NCBI RefSeq assembly: GCF_023715205.1
Contig: NZ_JAMBNR010000014.1
Span: 62,001-126,000, forward strand
Direction of reading: 5' to 3'
DNA from: Mesobacillus maritimus
GTDB taxonomy: Bacteria > Bacillota > Bacilli > Bacillales > Cytobacillaceae
Length of the DNA: 64,000 nt
Part shown: piece after piece, positions 56,966 to 64,000 of the stretch
Position numbering within the stretch: the stretch's first letter is position 1
How the letters are laid out: each line of letters opens with the position of its first letter
Program-made: the position numbers and the translations under genes
The notes under the pieces: model-generated
The model's database searches: none
What the model saw: only the letters and a program-made list of their open reading frames with translations
Told to the model about the DNA's origin: nothing

Positions 56966-57000
56966 TCCTTGTTCAACTAACCTGTCCGTTACTAGCACAC
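56966..57000 (-). repeat. Cassette-repeat tail in reverse orientation
   Basis: Reverse complement reads GTGCTAGTAACGGACAGGTT followed by AGTTGAACAAG, the standard tail. It lies 155 bases upstream of the minus-strand XRE gene, keeping the same spacing and orientation to its gene as the plus-strand copies. Confidence 0.65.
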
Positions 57001-57125
57001 GACTTTATGATAAGTAAAAAAGCAGATGACTCGCATTAGGATGCTACTCCTGAAATAAATGGTCTACAAGCAATAGAGAAAGAATCAATGTTGTACGGGA
57101 TAAAGGGGACTATTATAAAATTGAA

Positions 57126-57152
57126 TTTATTGTGCTAGGCAGGTTAGTAAAA
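57126..57152 (+). repeat. Cassette-repeat tail (partial)
   Basis: TTTATTGTGCTAGGCAGGTT followed by AGTAAAAT, 85 bases upstream of the SRPBCC gene. The AACGG part is missing. Confidence 0.55.
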
Positions 57153-57236
57153 TAAAAACGGTAGAAGTAAAGGGGAGATTACCATTGGGTATAATGGAAG
57201 AAGTAATAAATATTCTGAAAGAGAGTTGATTTTGTT

Positions 57237-57680
57237 ATGGATACTCAAGTAACTACGAAAATTAAAATACATAAACCAACTAATGAGGTGTTTGAAGCGA
57301 TAGTAGACCCTGTAAAAATCGGGAATTTTTGGTTCTCATCGAGTTCCAATAGATGGGAACAAGGCAAGTCCGTGATATTGAGATATGATGAATACGAAGC
57401 AGAAGGGGCTATAAATGTATTGGAAATCGAGGAAAATAAAAAAATTGTGTTTTCGTGGGGTGGAGAATCTGATGAAGAAACGGTTGTTACAATTACACTA
57501 AAAGAGTTGGATAATGCGAGTACAATTATTGAGGTGAACGAATCAGGTCTTAATGAAGACGACCCTGAAATAGTAAACAAAATGCTAGGACAAAAAGAAG
57601 GTTGGGTATATATGTTAACTTGTTTAAAGGGATTTTTGGAAAATGATGTTAGTGACTTGAGAGCATCATTAATCCATTAG
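57237..57680 (+). CDS. SRPBCC / AHSA1-domain protein
   Basis: 147 aa with the START/Bet v1-like AHSA1 pattern: TKIKIHKPTNEVFEAIVDPV at the start, GNFWFSSSSNRWEQGKSVIL, GAINVLEIEENKKIVFSWGG and a C-terminal helix QKEGWVYMLTCLKGFLE. A hydrophobic ligand pocket is expected; ligand unknown. The ribosome site is weak. Flanked by repeat tails on both sides as a single-gene unit. Confidence 0.82.
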   Translation: MDTQVTTKIKIHKPTNEVFEAIVDPVKIGNFWFSSSSNRWEQGKSVILRYDEYEAEGAINVLEIEENKKIVFSWGGESDEETVVTITLKELDNASTIIEVNESGLNEDDPEIVNKMLGQKEGWVYMLTCLKGFLENDVSDLRASLIH

Positions 57681-57686
57681 TGTTAT

Positions 57687-57758
57687 CGGGGGCAAGAGTT
57701 GAAGAGCGGAGCTGTCATTGTGGCAGCTTTTTATTGTGCTAACGGGGCAGGTTAATTA
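57687..57758 (+). repeat. Cassette-type intergenic repeat, copy 9
   Basis: GGGGGCAAGAGTTGAAGAGC, hairpin AGCTGTCATTGTGGCAGCT, TTTTATTGTGC, tail TAACGGGGCAGGTTAATTAA. It begins six bases after the SRPBCC stop. Confidence 0.8.
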
Positions 57759-57849
57759 AAGAAGAGAACAAAACTTGGTTTGTTATTTTGTATCAGTTCC
57801 ATATGCGAACGAAAAAACTCAACCATCGAACATTATTAGCTGAAGTTTT

Positions 57850-58045
57850 AAAAATTTAAGATATGTAAACAACGTCAATATCAAACCTCGCAACATCATT
57901 CTAAGCCAGATTCACAGGAAGATAGCCGATATTCTATACGCTTTAGAGAAACCATACACCTTAACAAATTCATTCAAACGAAAGATTAACGCAGCCTCAC
58001 TTAATGAAAAAAAGCCATGTCAAGATAATAAAATAAGCTGCTAAG
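57850..58045 (+). pseudogene. Possible transposase C-terminal scrap
   Basis: The frame reads NVNIKPRNIILSQIHRKIAD and ILYALEKPYTLTNSFKRKIN, then AASLNEKK and a stop. The RKIADILYALEKPY motif recalls the end of some transposases, but it is too short to name. Confidence 0.35.
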
Positions 58046-58156
58046 CCATTTCTAAGGAGTAGCAAAAGGCCCTAAATAAAAAATAGGGTGGAAATAAGTC
58101 CACTCATGCAGTCGACCATCCAACCTATTCCTCATCCCGCCGATGGATATTGATTT

Positions 58157-58789
58157 TTAATTTTTTTCATCGACATAAGCCAAGAGAATATCCTTGACCT
58201 TCACATCTTGGTTATCAAGGTGCTCCATCAGCCATTCTTTGGATTTGCCAAGCAATTTCAGATTGCGGTGCTGAATTCGCCCGTCGACAATCACGCTAAT
58301 CGGTAGTCCTTCGTCTTTGATCGGAATCTTCAAATGCTGGACGGTGACAGGGGTATTTTCCGCCTTTGGAATCACGCTGACTTCGCCAATCGGCTCGAGC
58401 AGGGCATACTCAATATCCGAGAGCTTAGGGTAACCTTTGCTGCGGAGAATTGACAGCAGCTGGGCATAAGACAAACGGGATTTCTCCATATTGTCCTCCA
58501 CAATTTCCCCGTGCTTAATTAAAATCGTCGGCTCACCGAGGAAGAAGCGGTTTCCCCATTGCCACAAGGTCGCCTTTGAAAACAAGATGTGGAAAATGAT
58601 GAGAACAGCCAGCGTCGAAATCGTTGGATAAAACTCAGTGGAGATCAGCGGTTCTGCGGCCACCGTCCCAACAATAATGATCGCCACTAAATCATAGGGA
58701 GTCATCTGAATGATCGTCGACTTTCCCATTAACCTCATAATCACAATTGTCGCAAGATAGAGGACAAGAATTCTGAGGATGAAGGTCAT
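58157..58789 (-). CDS. DUF421 (YetF-like) membrane protein
   Basis: About 210 aa. Three N-terminal helices with RLMGKSTIIQMTPYDLVAII and VGTVAAEPLIS, then the cytosolic DUF421 domain with GEPTILIKHGEIVEDNMEKS, RLSYAQLLSILRSKGYPKLS and the conserved IEYALLEPIGEVSVIPK. YetF-type proteins are membrane proteins linked to spore or envelope stress; biochemical role unknown. GAGGTGACAGAA sets the ATG at 58789. G+C content is higher than in neighbouring units. Confidence 0.88.
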   Translation of the reverse strand: MTFILRILVLYLATIVIMRLMGKSTIIQMTPYDLVAIIIVGTVAAEPLISTEFYPTISTLAVLIIFHILFSKATLWQWGNRFFLGEPTILIKHGEIVEDNMEKSRLSYAQLLSILRSKGYPKLSDIEYALLEPIGEVSVIPKAENTPVTVQHLKIPIKDEGLPISVIVDGRIQHRNLKLLGKSKEWLMEHLDNQDVKVKDILLAYVDEKN

Positions 58790-58799
58790 TTCTGTCACC

Positions 58800-59380
58800 T
58801 CGGGGGAGTACTGTAATAAAGATAAATTTCCCTAAACTTGTGTGTTTATTCAAGTGGGTTTCTGTGGAAAGGTCGTAGGGCTAGACGATCCTCTTTTTTG
58901 TAAATGAATTTCTTAATTAAATGGAAATAAGGTATTTTGATCATTAAAGGGAATATAAAACAAATTCAAGTGATTTCACTTTACACACCTAACTTTGAGC
59001 ATTCTGTCGAATACTTTTGGAGCAAGTGAATAGATTCTCTCTTACCAAACGGACGGTTCTGCAATGGTAAGTTTAGCGTTTGCTGATGGAAGTACTGAGT
59101 TTGTTTTAAACGATAGTTAAAACTTAAAAGAGCCTGATATTGAAGTATTAGTTGAAGATGTGAATGAATTCTATAAGTATTCCGCTGTAATGAGGAATGC
59201 TTTTTATTTTGTCTAAAATCAAAATGATAATCAACAAACAATAATATTTTAATCAAAATCAATAATATTTTATTGTAAAACGATAAAATATATGTTAAAT
59301 TCAACTCACAATAAATATGTGAGGTGTTCTTTATGATGAAACGAAGATCAACATTCTTTTTAAAGGTAGCTGACAGAAGT
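58800..59380. other. Intergenic region with a decayed frame
   Basis: Around 59045-59215 one plus frame reads SAMVSLAFADGSTEFVLND, a stop, then LKEPDIEVLVEDVNEFYKYS and AVMRNAFYFV, evidently a protein remnant of unknown family. The rest is A+T-rich with no gene. A 24-codon frame at 59334 (MMKRRSTFFLKVADRSNES) stops early. Confidence 0.4.
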
Positions 59381-59381
59381 A

Positions 59382-60257
59382 ATGAAAGCATTAATTATGG
59401 AGGATAAAAGGTACGCTTCTCCCGCTTGCAAGAGGAAGCGCTTGAACCTTTGCTTTGTACAAATCATGAGACCTATAAAACAACTTATTCATTTTGGGTG
59501 GGTGCAGGTAATATCCTGTTTGTTCCCTGGCGTTATTTTTCTCTCTTTGGCTATGACTAAAATTTTGCCACTTCCCTTACTGCCACGGTATGACTGGCTA
59601 CTCATCATCTTCCTTTTGATGCAGTGGTGGATGGTACATACTGGTCTTGAAACACGTGATGAACTTAAGGTAATCACCGTTTTCCACCTGATTGGACTTG
59701 CGCTTGAAATTTTCAAAACACATATGGGCTCATGGTCTTATCCAGAGGAGGGATATTTCAAACTATTTGGAGTGCCCTTGTATAGTGGATTCATGTATGC
59801 AAGTGTAGCAAGTTATCTTTGCCAGGCCTGGAGGAGGATGAAGGTTGAACTAGTTAAGTGGCCACCATTTATGGTCATTGTCCCTCTTGCAGCTGCAATC
59901 TATTTAAATTTTTTTACGCACCATTATTGGATGGACATTCGTTGGTGGTTATCTGGTCTGGTTATCATCGTCTTTTGGAAGTCATGGGTCATTTACGAAG
60001 TGAATGGTACTTTTTATCGAATGCCACTTGCATTATCTTTTGTACTCATTGGCTTTTTTATCTGGATTGCTGAAAATATCGCAACGTTTTTGGGGGCTTG
60101 GGAATATCCAAACCAAACGGATGCCTGGAATCTAGTTCATTTAGGAAAGGTGAGTTCATGGCTTTTATTAGTGATCGTTAGTTTTCTGATTGTAGCCACG
60201 TTAAAACAGGTTAAGAAGAAAAATTCCACTAAGATAAAAAATTTAAATGTGAATTAG
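59382..60257 (+). CDS. DUF817 family membrane protein (YoaT-like)
   Basis: Up to 291 aa, eight hydrophobic segments. Core motifs QLIHFGWVQVISCLFPGVIF, LPRYDWLLIIFLLMQWWMVH, TRDELKVITVFHLIGLALEI and the repeated GSWSYPEEGYFKLFGVPLYS / GAWEYPNQTDAWNLVHLGKV signatures fit DUF817. The start is uncertain: homologues begin near MRPIKQLIHFGW (59466), and the first 28 codons look non-homologous. Function unknown. Confidence 0.82.
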   Translation: MKALIMEDKRYASPACKRKRLNLCFVQIMRPIKQLIHFGWVQVISCLFPGVIFLSLAMTKILPLPLLPRYDWLLIIFLLMQWWMVHTGLETRDELKVITVFHLIGLALEIFKTHMGSWSYPEEGYFKLFGVPLYSGFMYASVASYLCQAWRRMKVELVKWPPFMVIVPLAAAIYLNFFTHHYWMDIRWWLSGLVIIVFWKSWVIYEVNGTFYRMPLALSFVLIGFFIWIAENIATFLGAWEYPNQTDAWNLVHLGKVSSWLLLVIVSFLIVATLKQVKKKNSTKIKNLNVN

Positions 60258-60392
60258 TCATCTCTATTAAAATGGACTCTTTTAAATCTATTCATCATCT
60301 GAATCTATACTGTGACCGGATCCCCGATTACTTTCCTGAATTGGATAGGGAGGGAATGGAGGAAAATAACATGTTGGGAGGAGGAAAATTCA

Positions 60393-61148
60393 ATGAACAT
60401 CCCTTTTTTCACTAATAAACCATCGGAGGAATCCTTCCGTTATTTGGAGGGAAATAAACCAAATCATATCGCTATTATTATGGACGGTAATGGACGCTGG
60501 GCGCAAAAGCGGGGAAAGGCTAGAGTTACGGGCCATAAAGAAGGGATCTCTACCGTCGTGAAGATTGCTAAGGCGGCAGTCAAATGCAAGGTGAAGGTTT
60601 TGACCCTTTATACGTTTTCCACGGAAAACTGGAAACGTCCGAAGACCGAGGTCGATACGATCTTGAGACTTCCGAAGGAGTTTCTGCATCTATATTTACC
60701 AGATCTTATGGCTCATAACATACGCATTGAAACAATTGGTGAGACAGAACATCTTCCGGCCCATACACGTGAAGCCATACGATATGCAATGGAGCGCACC
60801 CGGGATAATGACGGTCTTCAGCTTAATTTTGCACTCAACTACGGAGGCAGACACGAGATTATAAATGCCATGAAAAAGATGCTCGCTGATCTAAACGGTG
60901 CGAATTTGTCGCTGGATGAACTAGATGACCAGCAGGTTTCAGAATACCTGTATACAGCCGGTATGCCAGACCCTGACTTGCTTATTCGCACTGGGGGTGA
61001 AAAGCGCTTAAGTAACTTTCTGCTTTGGCAGCTCGCATACACTGAGTTCTGGTTTACCGATGTCCTTTGGCCGGATTTCTCCGAGAAGGAGTTTCTTCAG
61101 GCGGTCGAAGAATATCAACAGCGGAAGAGACGTTTTGGCGGATTATGA
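60393..61148 (+). CDS. Isoprenyl transferase (UppS family)
   Basis: 251 aa cis-prenyltransferase. HIAIIMDGNGRWAQKRG carries the catalytic Asp and substrate P-loop; YTFSTENWKRPK and NFALNYGGRHEI are the isopentenyl-binding region; DPDLLIRTGGEKRLSNFLLWQ and YTEFWFTDVLWPDF complete the family signature. The normal product is undecaprenyl diphosphate for cell-wall synthesis. GGGAGGAGGAAAATTCA sets ATG 60393. The gene is not beside cdsA or frr, where Bacillus keeps its main uppS, so it is probably a second copy. Confidence 0.92.
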   Translation: MNIPFFTNKPSEESFRYLEGNKPNHIAIIMDGNGRWAQKRGKARVTGHKEGISTVVKIAKAAVKCKVKVLTLYTFSTENWKRPKTEVDTILRLPKEFLHLYLPDLMAHNIRIETIGETEHLPAHTREAIRYAMERTRDNDGLQLNFALNYGGRHEIINAMKKMLADLNGANLSLDELDDQQVSEYLYTAGMPDPDLLIRTGGEKRLSNFLLWQLAYTEFWFTDVLWPDFSEKEFLQAVEEYQQRKRRFGGL

Positions 61149-61324
61149 GGTGGTGAAAGGGAAGGACCGGAACGGTCGCTCCTTGTGTTACCAAGCAGAA
61201 TCATTTAGCGATAGTCAATAAACATAAAATCAATATACAGAACTCCGGTAAAGTGGTAATCCTTCAACAAAACGTAGCTTCTTCCTAGTGCGACTACCGA
61301 ACTACTTGTGAAAAGGTCTTAAAT
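61149..61324. other. Intergenic DNA
   Basis: No gene or clear terminator. Confidence 0.4.
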
Positions 61325-61405
61325 GAACGGGTGCAAGAGTTGAAGAGAAGAGCTGTCATTTATGGCGGCTTTTCTTATTGTGCGAAGAAAAGCAGGATCG
61401 TGGAA
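61325..61405 (+). repeat. Cassette-type intergenic repeat, copy 10
   Basis: GAACGGGTGCAAGAGTTGAA, GAGAAGAGCTGTCATTTATG, GCGGCTTTTCTTATTGTGC, tail AAGAAAAGCAGGATCGTGG (partly decayed). Confidence 0.7.
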
Positions 61406-61424
61406 GCAGGAAATAGAATTAAAA

Positions 61425-61466
61425 TAGAAAGGGAGTAGCCATTGAGCTACTCCCTTTCTAATCGGT
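61425..61466 (-). terminator. Terminator of the FMN reductase/DsbA operon
   Basis: TAGAAAGGGAGTAGC and GCTACTCCCTTTCTA form 15 perfect pairs around six bases; the minus side continues TTTTAATTC. Confidence 0.8.
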
Positions 61467-61486
61467 GCCATTGCCATGCTCGATTG

Positions 61487-62410
61487 TTATTTTAGAGAAG
61501 TAAAGTAGGATTCCCCTAGAATTTCCTTCACTTGGTATGAGTTTGGCGAAAGCTCTTTTTCAACAAAAGCGTGAATATCCGATTTTTCAACATCATACAT
61601 TCCTTCAATTTCTTTAGCGAAAAGGAGTTTTTCTTCCTCAAGTAAAGTTGATAATGCAGGTTGTTGTTTCGGAATTGGGTCTTCACCTAGAGCTTGGGTT
61701 AAACCAGCGACATAATGATCGAAAGGACGACCACCTACGATTTTAACACCTTTATTTTCTTCATTTACCATGATAATAGTAGGGAACCCTCTAGCACCAA
61801 GATTTCTAGTTAGGATGAAGTCTTCATTTAATAACTCGTGACCAGTTTGTTCGTTCGCTTCTTTTACAATTCTTTCACCATCTAGTTCCATTGCATTCAC
61901 GATTTCTAATAGGACAGGTGCCTCACCAATGTTTTTATTGAAAACAAACAGGTTTTCTCTTGCACGACGTAGGAATTCGAATGCTTTTTCCTCACCATGA
62001 TGTTTTTGAATGATTTTATAAACACGTGATGGTGGAAAAGAGGACTGAACTGGATTGTCAATCATTAACGAACCATCAATCGGCATGCGAGAATGTTCGC
62101 CAACTTCTCTCCAGTGACCTGCAACATCAGCAGGTCCGTGAATGCCGTTAGCAGGATCTACAGGACCACCATGCCATTTTTCTAATAAGCCACCCATGAC
62201 GGTTTTGAAGTTGAAATATTGTCCATACTGCTTCATAAACCGGCGAAGTGTTGGTTCTATTGCCCAGCAATGGGAACAAATTGGATCGGTTACATAATAT
62301 AAATCGATCTTTTTACTTGTTTGGTTCAAATCAATGATCTCCATTTCATTGTCCCCTGCAACACCACATACACCTGTTTCTAAATCACAGATCAAATTAT
62401 TGTTTGTCAT
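61487..62410 (-). CDS. DsbA-family thioredoxin-like protein (SpxH/FrnE-like)
   Basis: 307 aa. The thioredoxin-fold active site is visible as DPICSHCWAIEPTLRRF (CSHC), with MGGLLEKWHGGPVDPANG and GARGFPTIIMV (cis-Pro) typical of the DsbA/FrnE group and of the ClpXP adaptor SpxH (YjbH). A Cys pair CDLETGVCGVAG occurs near the N-terminus, outside the fold. It is coupled to the FMN reductase gene by an ATGA overlap. A role in thiol redox or Spx turnover is possible; the overlap favours a redox role (inference). Confidence 0.8.
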   Translation of the reverse strand: MTNNNLICDLETGVCGVAGDNEMEIIDLNQTSKKIDLYYVTDPICSHCWAIEPTLRRFMKQYGQYFNFKTVMGGLLEKWHGGPVDPANGIHGPADVAGHWREVGEHSRMPIDGSLMIDNPVQSSFPPSRVYKIIQKHHGEEKAFEFLRRARENLFVFNKNIGEAPVLLEIVNAMELDGERIVKEANEQTGHELLNEDFILTRNLGARGFPTIIMVNEENKGVKIVGGRPFDHYVAGLTQALGEDPIPKQQPALSTLLEEEKLLFAKEIEGMYDVEKSDIHAFVEKELSPNSYQVKEILGESYFTSLK

Positions 62411-62988
62411 AGTATCACTTCACTCTTTTCTGTACGGATTGTTTTTAAGGCTGTTGACCAAGAAACCACTTCATCAAGTAACTTTTCTAGCGTATCTTTA
62501 TGGAATGGAGCTGGGTTAAATGTACTCATATTTTCAAAATCAGTGAATAGGCTCATCCCTACATGTGTTCCAACTGTTGCAACCTTTGGCACGGATAAGA
62601 TTAAGCGTAAGTCGTTTGCTGCTGAAACGCCTAGTGTGGAACCGTAGCTAACAATACCAGCTGCTTTGTTATTCCATTCTTGATACAAATAATCGATGGC
62701 ATCTTTCAGTCCAGATGTAATCCCTTTGTTGTATTCAGCTAGTACAAAAACAAATCCATCAAGGGAGTCAATTTTCTCAGACCAAGGTTTCGCTTCTGGT
62801 GTTTGATAGTCTTTTGTAAAAATCGCTGGAACGGATTCGTTATATCTTGGAAGGTGATACTCCTTAATATCGACTAGCTCAAATGTAGCATCTTCTCTCT
62901 GGTCCGCTATCGATTTTACCCATTCTGCAACCTGTGTGTTTACCCTAGAATCTCTTGTACTTCCAGTAATAATTCCGATTTTAACCAT
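62407..62988 (-). CDS. NADPH-dependent FMN reductase
   Basis: 193 aa flavodoxin-like reductase: IGIITGSTRDSRVNTQVAEW (FMN phosphate loop), VFVLAEYNKGITSGLKDAID with the YNxGxxxxLKxAID signature, and AGIVSYGSTLGVSAANDLRL. Reduces FMN, quinones or azo compounds with NAD(P)H. TAGGAGGAAATTCAC precedes the ATG. Its stop overlaps the start of the DsbA-like gene, so a reductant may be passed between the two products (inference). Confidence 0.9.
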   Translation of the reverse strand: MVKIGIITGSTRDSRVNTQVAEWVKSIADQREDATFELVDIKEYHLPRYNESVPAIFTKDYQTPEAKPWSEKIDSLDGFVFVLAEYNKGITSGLKDAIDYLYQEWNNKAAGIVSYGSTLGVSAANDLRLILSVPKVATVGTHVGMSLFTDFENMSTFNPAPFHKDTLEKLLDEVVSWSTALKTIRTEKSEVIL

Positions 62989-63216
62989 GTGAATTTCCTC
63001 CTAATTCTTTGTAAGATTGCTGCAAACCTGAAGTTTAATTTGTATTCTGGGGAGTTTCTGTTTGCTCTTAATGCTAGTTTAGGGGATTAGATAATGGAAG
63101 AACACCAATACATTCGTAGAAATGTTGGATATCCAACACATTTCAAAAATTGTTGGAAAAGTAGGAGGGTATTTTCAATGAGGAAACAAAAACAGATATC
63201 CGAATGAATGATTTAT
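62989..63216. other. Intergenic DNA upstream of the FMN reductase operon
   Basis: No gene. A short plus-strand start (ATGAGGAAACAAAAACAG at 63179) ends within a few codons. ATTGTTGGATATCCAACA-like palindrome (TGTTGGATATCCAACA, 63123-63138) may be a regulator site. Confidence 0.4.
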
Positions 63217-63275
63217 TAAGGCTGTTTTCGTAAAGTTGGTTGTTGAAATTCTAAAGCCGATTTTAACGCGAAAGA
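63217..63275 (+). repeat. 70-bp repeat, additional copy
   Basis: AAGGCTGTTTTCGTAAAGTT, GGTTGTTGAAATTCTAAAGC and CGATTTTAACGCGAAAGAAG, matching the family at 48.55 and 50.5 kb. Confidence 0.7.
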
Positions 63276-63484
63276 AGTTTTTAGCTACGTTTCCTACTTA
63301 GTTTGTAAGCTCTTTGTCTCATCTTATAAACGGTCTTTGGAATGGAATCATAGATCAATTAATCTTTATTGAAAGAAGCCTTTAATAAAAAGAATTTAAG
63401 GATATTCCGATCTAGGATCTAACCCTTACGGATCAGGCGGTCACCGTTTATGTAACACTATTACGTATTGTGAAGGCATGTACT

Positions 63485-63562
63485 TAAAGTAACAGGTGCA
63501 AGAGGTGAAGAACGAAGCTGTCATTTTTTCGGTATTTTAATTGTACTAACGAGCAGGTTTGT
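63485..63562 (+). repeat. Cassette-type intergenic repeat, copy 11
   Basis: AACAGGTGCAAGAGGTGAAG, GAAGCTGTCATTTTTTCGG, TAATTGTACTAACGAGCAGG then TTTGTAAAAG. The hairpin is decayed, the tail is intact. The ATPase gene begins 143 bases later. Confidence 0.7.
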
Positions 63563-63704
63563 AAAAGAACGAATATAAACAGAATTGGTAGAATAAGTAA
63601 ATTAGATATAAATCTTACCGTCTAAATAGGAAATAAGAGGAGAATGTTTACGGGAACGAAACGAAGTAAAAGTTTATACTAAATAAGCGCGAGGGGTAAA
63701 AAAA

Positions 63705-64000
63705 ATGAAACAATTGGGGACGCTATACTTTTTGTGTGGGAAAATGGGAGCGGGGAAATCAACGAAAGCAAAACAATTGGCGATCGATAAACATGCGGTA
63801 CTATTGTCTGAGGATGAATGGCTTTCGTCTCTTTATCCCAATCAGATTGAATCCTTTGAGGACTATCTAAAATTCTCAGCGCAGCTTAAGCTGTTGGTGA
63901 AAAAGCATGTTCAAAACATATTAAGTGTCGGTACAAACGTAGTAATGGATTTTCCTGCTAACACTCAAAAACTGCGAAAGTGGTTTTTGGACATGGCATC
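63705..64000 (+). CDS. P-loop ATPase (AAA_33 / zeta-toxin-like kinase), 3' end outside window
   Basis: The frame is open to the window edge. It starts MKQLGTLYFLCGKMGAGKST with a perfect Walker A (GKMGAGKST), then HAVLLSEDEWLSSLYPNQI and VGTNVVMDFPANTQKLRKWF, the pattern of small AAA_33 kinases that phosphorylate small molecules (antibiotics, nucleosides). GCGAGGGGTAAAAAA precedes ATG 63705. It forms the last repeat-preceded unit of the window. Confidence 0.8.
   Translation, partial: MKQLGTLYFLCGKMGAGKSTKAKQLAIDKHAVLLSEDEWLSSLYPNQIESFEDYLKFSAQLKLLVKKHVQNILSVGTNVVMDFPANTQKLRKWFLDMA

Noticed and set aside
59220-59330. Fur box upstream of the DUF817 gene
   Set aside because: Only a half-match (GATAATCA) in very A+T-rich DNA; no palindromic second half.
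47352-63562. Repeats as integron attC sites
   Set aside because: The tails lack the RYYYAAC/GTTRRRY core pairs and no integron integrase gene is in the window, so I describe them only as cassette-like.

Overview
The window comes from a low-G+C, endospore-forming Firmicute of the Bacillaceae (Bacillus sensu lato). Evidence for this is an alpha/beta-type small acid-soluble spore protein, CotF-type coat proteins beside an adhB-like dehydrogenase, one intact and one ruined GerA-type germinant-receptor operon, KinE-like sporulation kinases, strong AGGAGG ribosome sites and a TPP riboswitch on thiC. No rRNA, tRNA or CRISPR array was seen.

Layout. Bases 1-8.8 kb are ordinary metabolic DNA: a GNAT acyltransferase and an N-succinylamino acid racemase-like enolase (together a likely D-to-L amino acid salvage pathway), an MlrC-type M81 peptidase with a sodium:solute symporter, a frameshifted adenine deaminase, and an amidase with a tiny GatC/AtzG-like partner. 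Bases 10-15 kb hold an HxlR regulator, the adhB/CotF spore-coat cluster arranged as two mirrored pairs, and a divergent Rrf2 regulator/NAD(P)-binding oxidoreductase pair with a readable promoter and operator. Bases 15-18.5 kb are a dead ger operon with in-frame stops, whose missing parts lie scrambled on the opposite strand. Bases 18.5-34 kb are a gene graveyard: an internally deleted rifampin ADP-ribosyltransferase, a dihydrofolate-reductase-family pseudogene, a group II intron scrap, a serine-recombinase scrap and three broken acetyltransferases. Among them sit intact genes: a SASP, a DUF6119/TIGR04141 protein, a YrdB-like protein and an IS110 transposase. Bases 34-44 kb are well kept: a GGDEF-EAL-PAS-histidine kinase fusion, an intact gerA-gerC-gerB operon, and a TPP riboswitch with thiC. 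A group II intron with a frameshifted maturase occupies 44.8-47.3 kb. Bases 47-64 kb are mostly small single-gene units (membrane proteins, lipoproteins, SRPBCC, DUF1097, DUF3231, DUF3169 with an XRE regulator, DUF421, DUF817, a second undecaprenyl-synthase-like gene, an FMN reductase/DsbA pair), ending in a P-loop ATPase cut by the window edge.

The most striking large-scale pattern is a dispersed intergenic repeat. It consists of a terminator-like hairpin (AGCTG...CAGCT followed by TTTTCTTATTGT) and a conserved tail close to AACGGGGCAGGTT. Complete or partial copies occur more than fifteen times. The tail usually lies 50-150 bases upstream of a small accessory gene in the same orientation, so the accessory part of the window looks like a train of repeat-delimited single-gene units. 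A second, 320-bp repeat occurs twice and ends in the same tail. A third repeat of about 70 bp forms an inverted pair around a 2-kb kinase segment. Many units are decayed or internally deleted. This organisation, the shuffled ger operon and the DUF6119 gene next to a recombinase remnant are the parts most worth following up.
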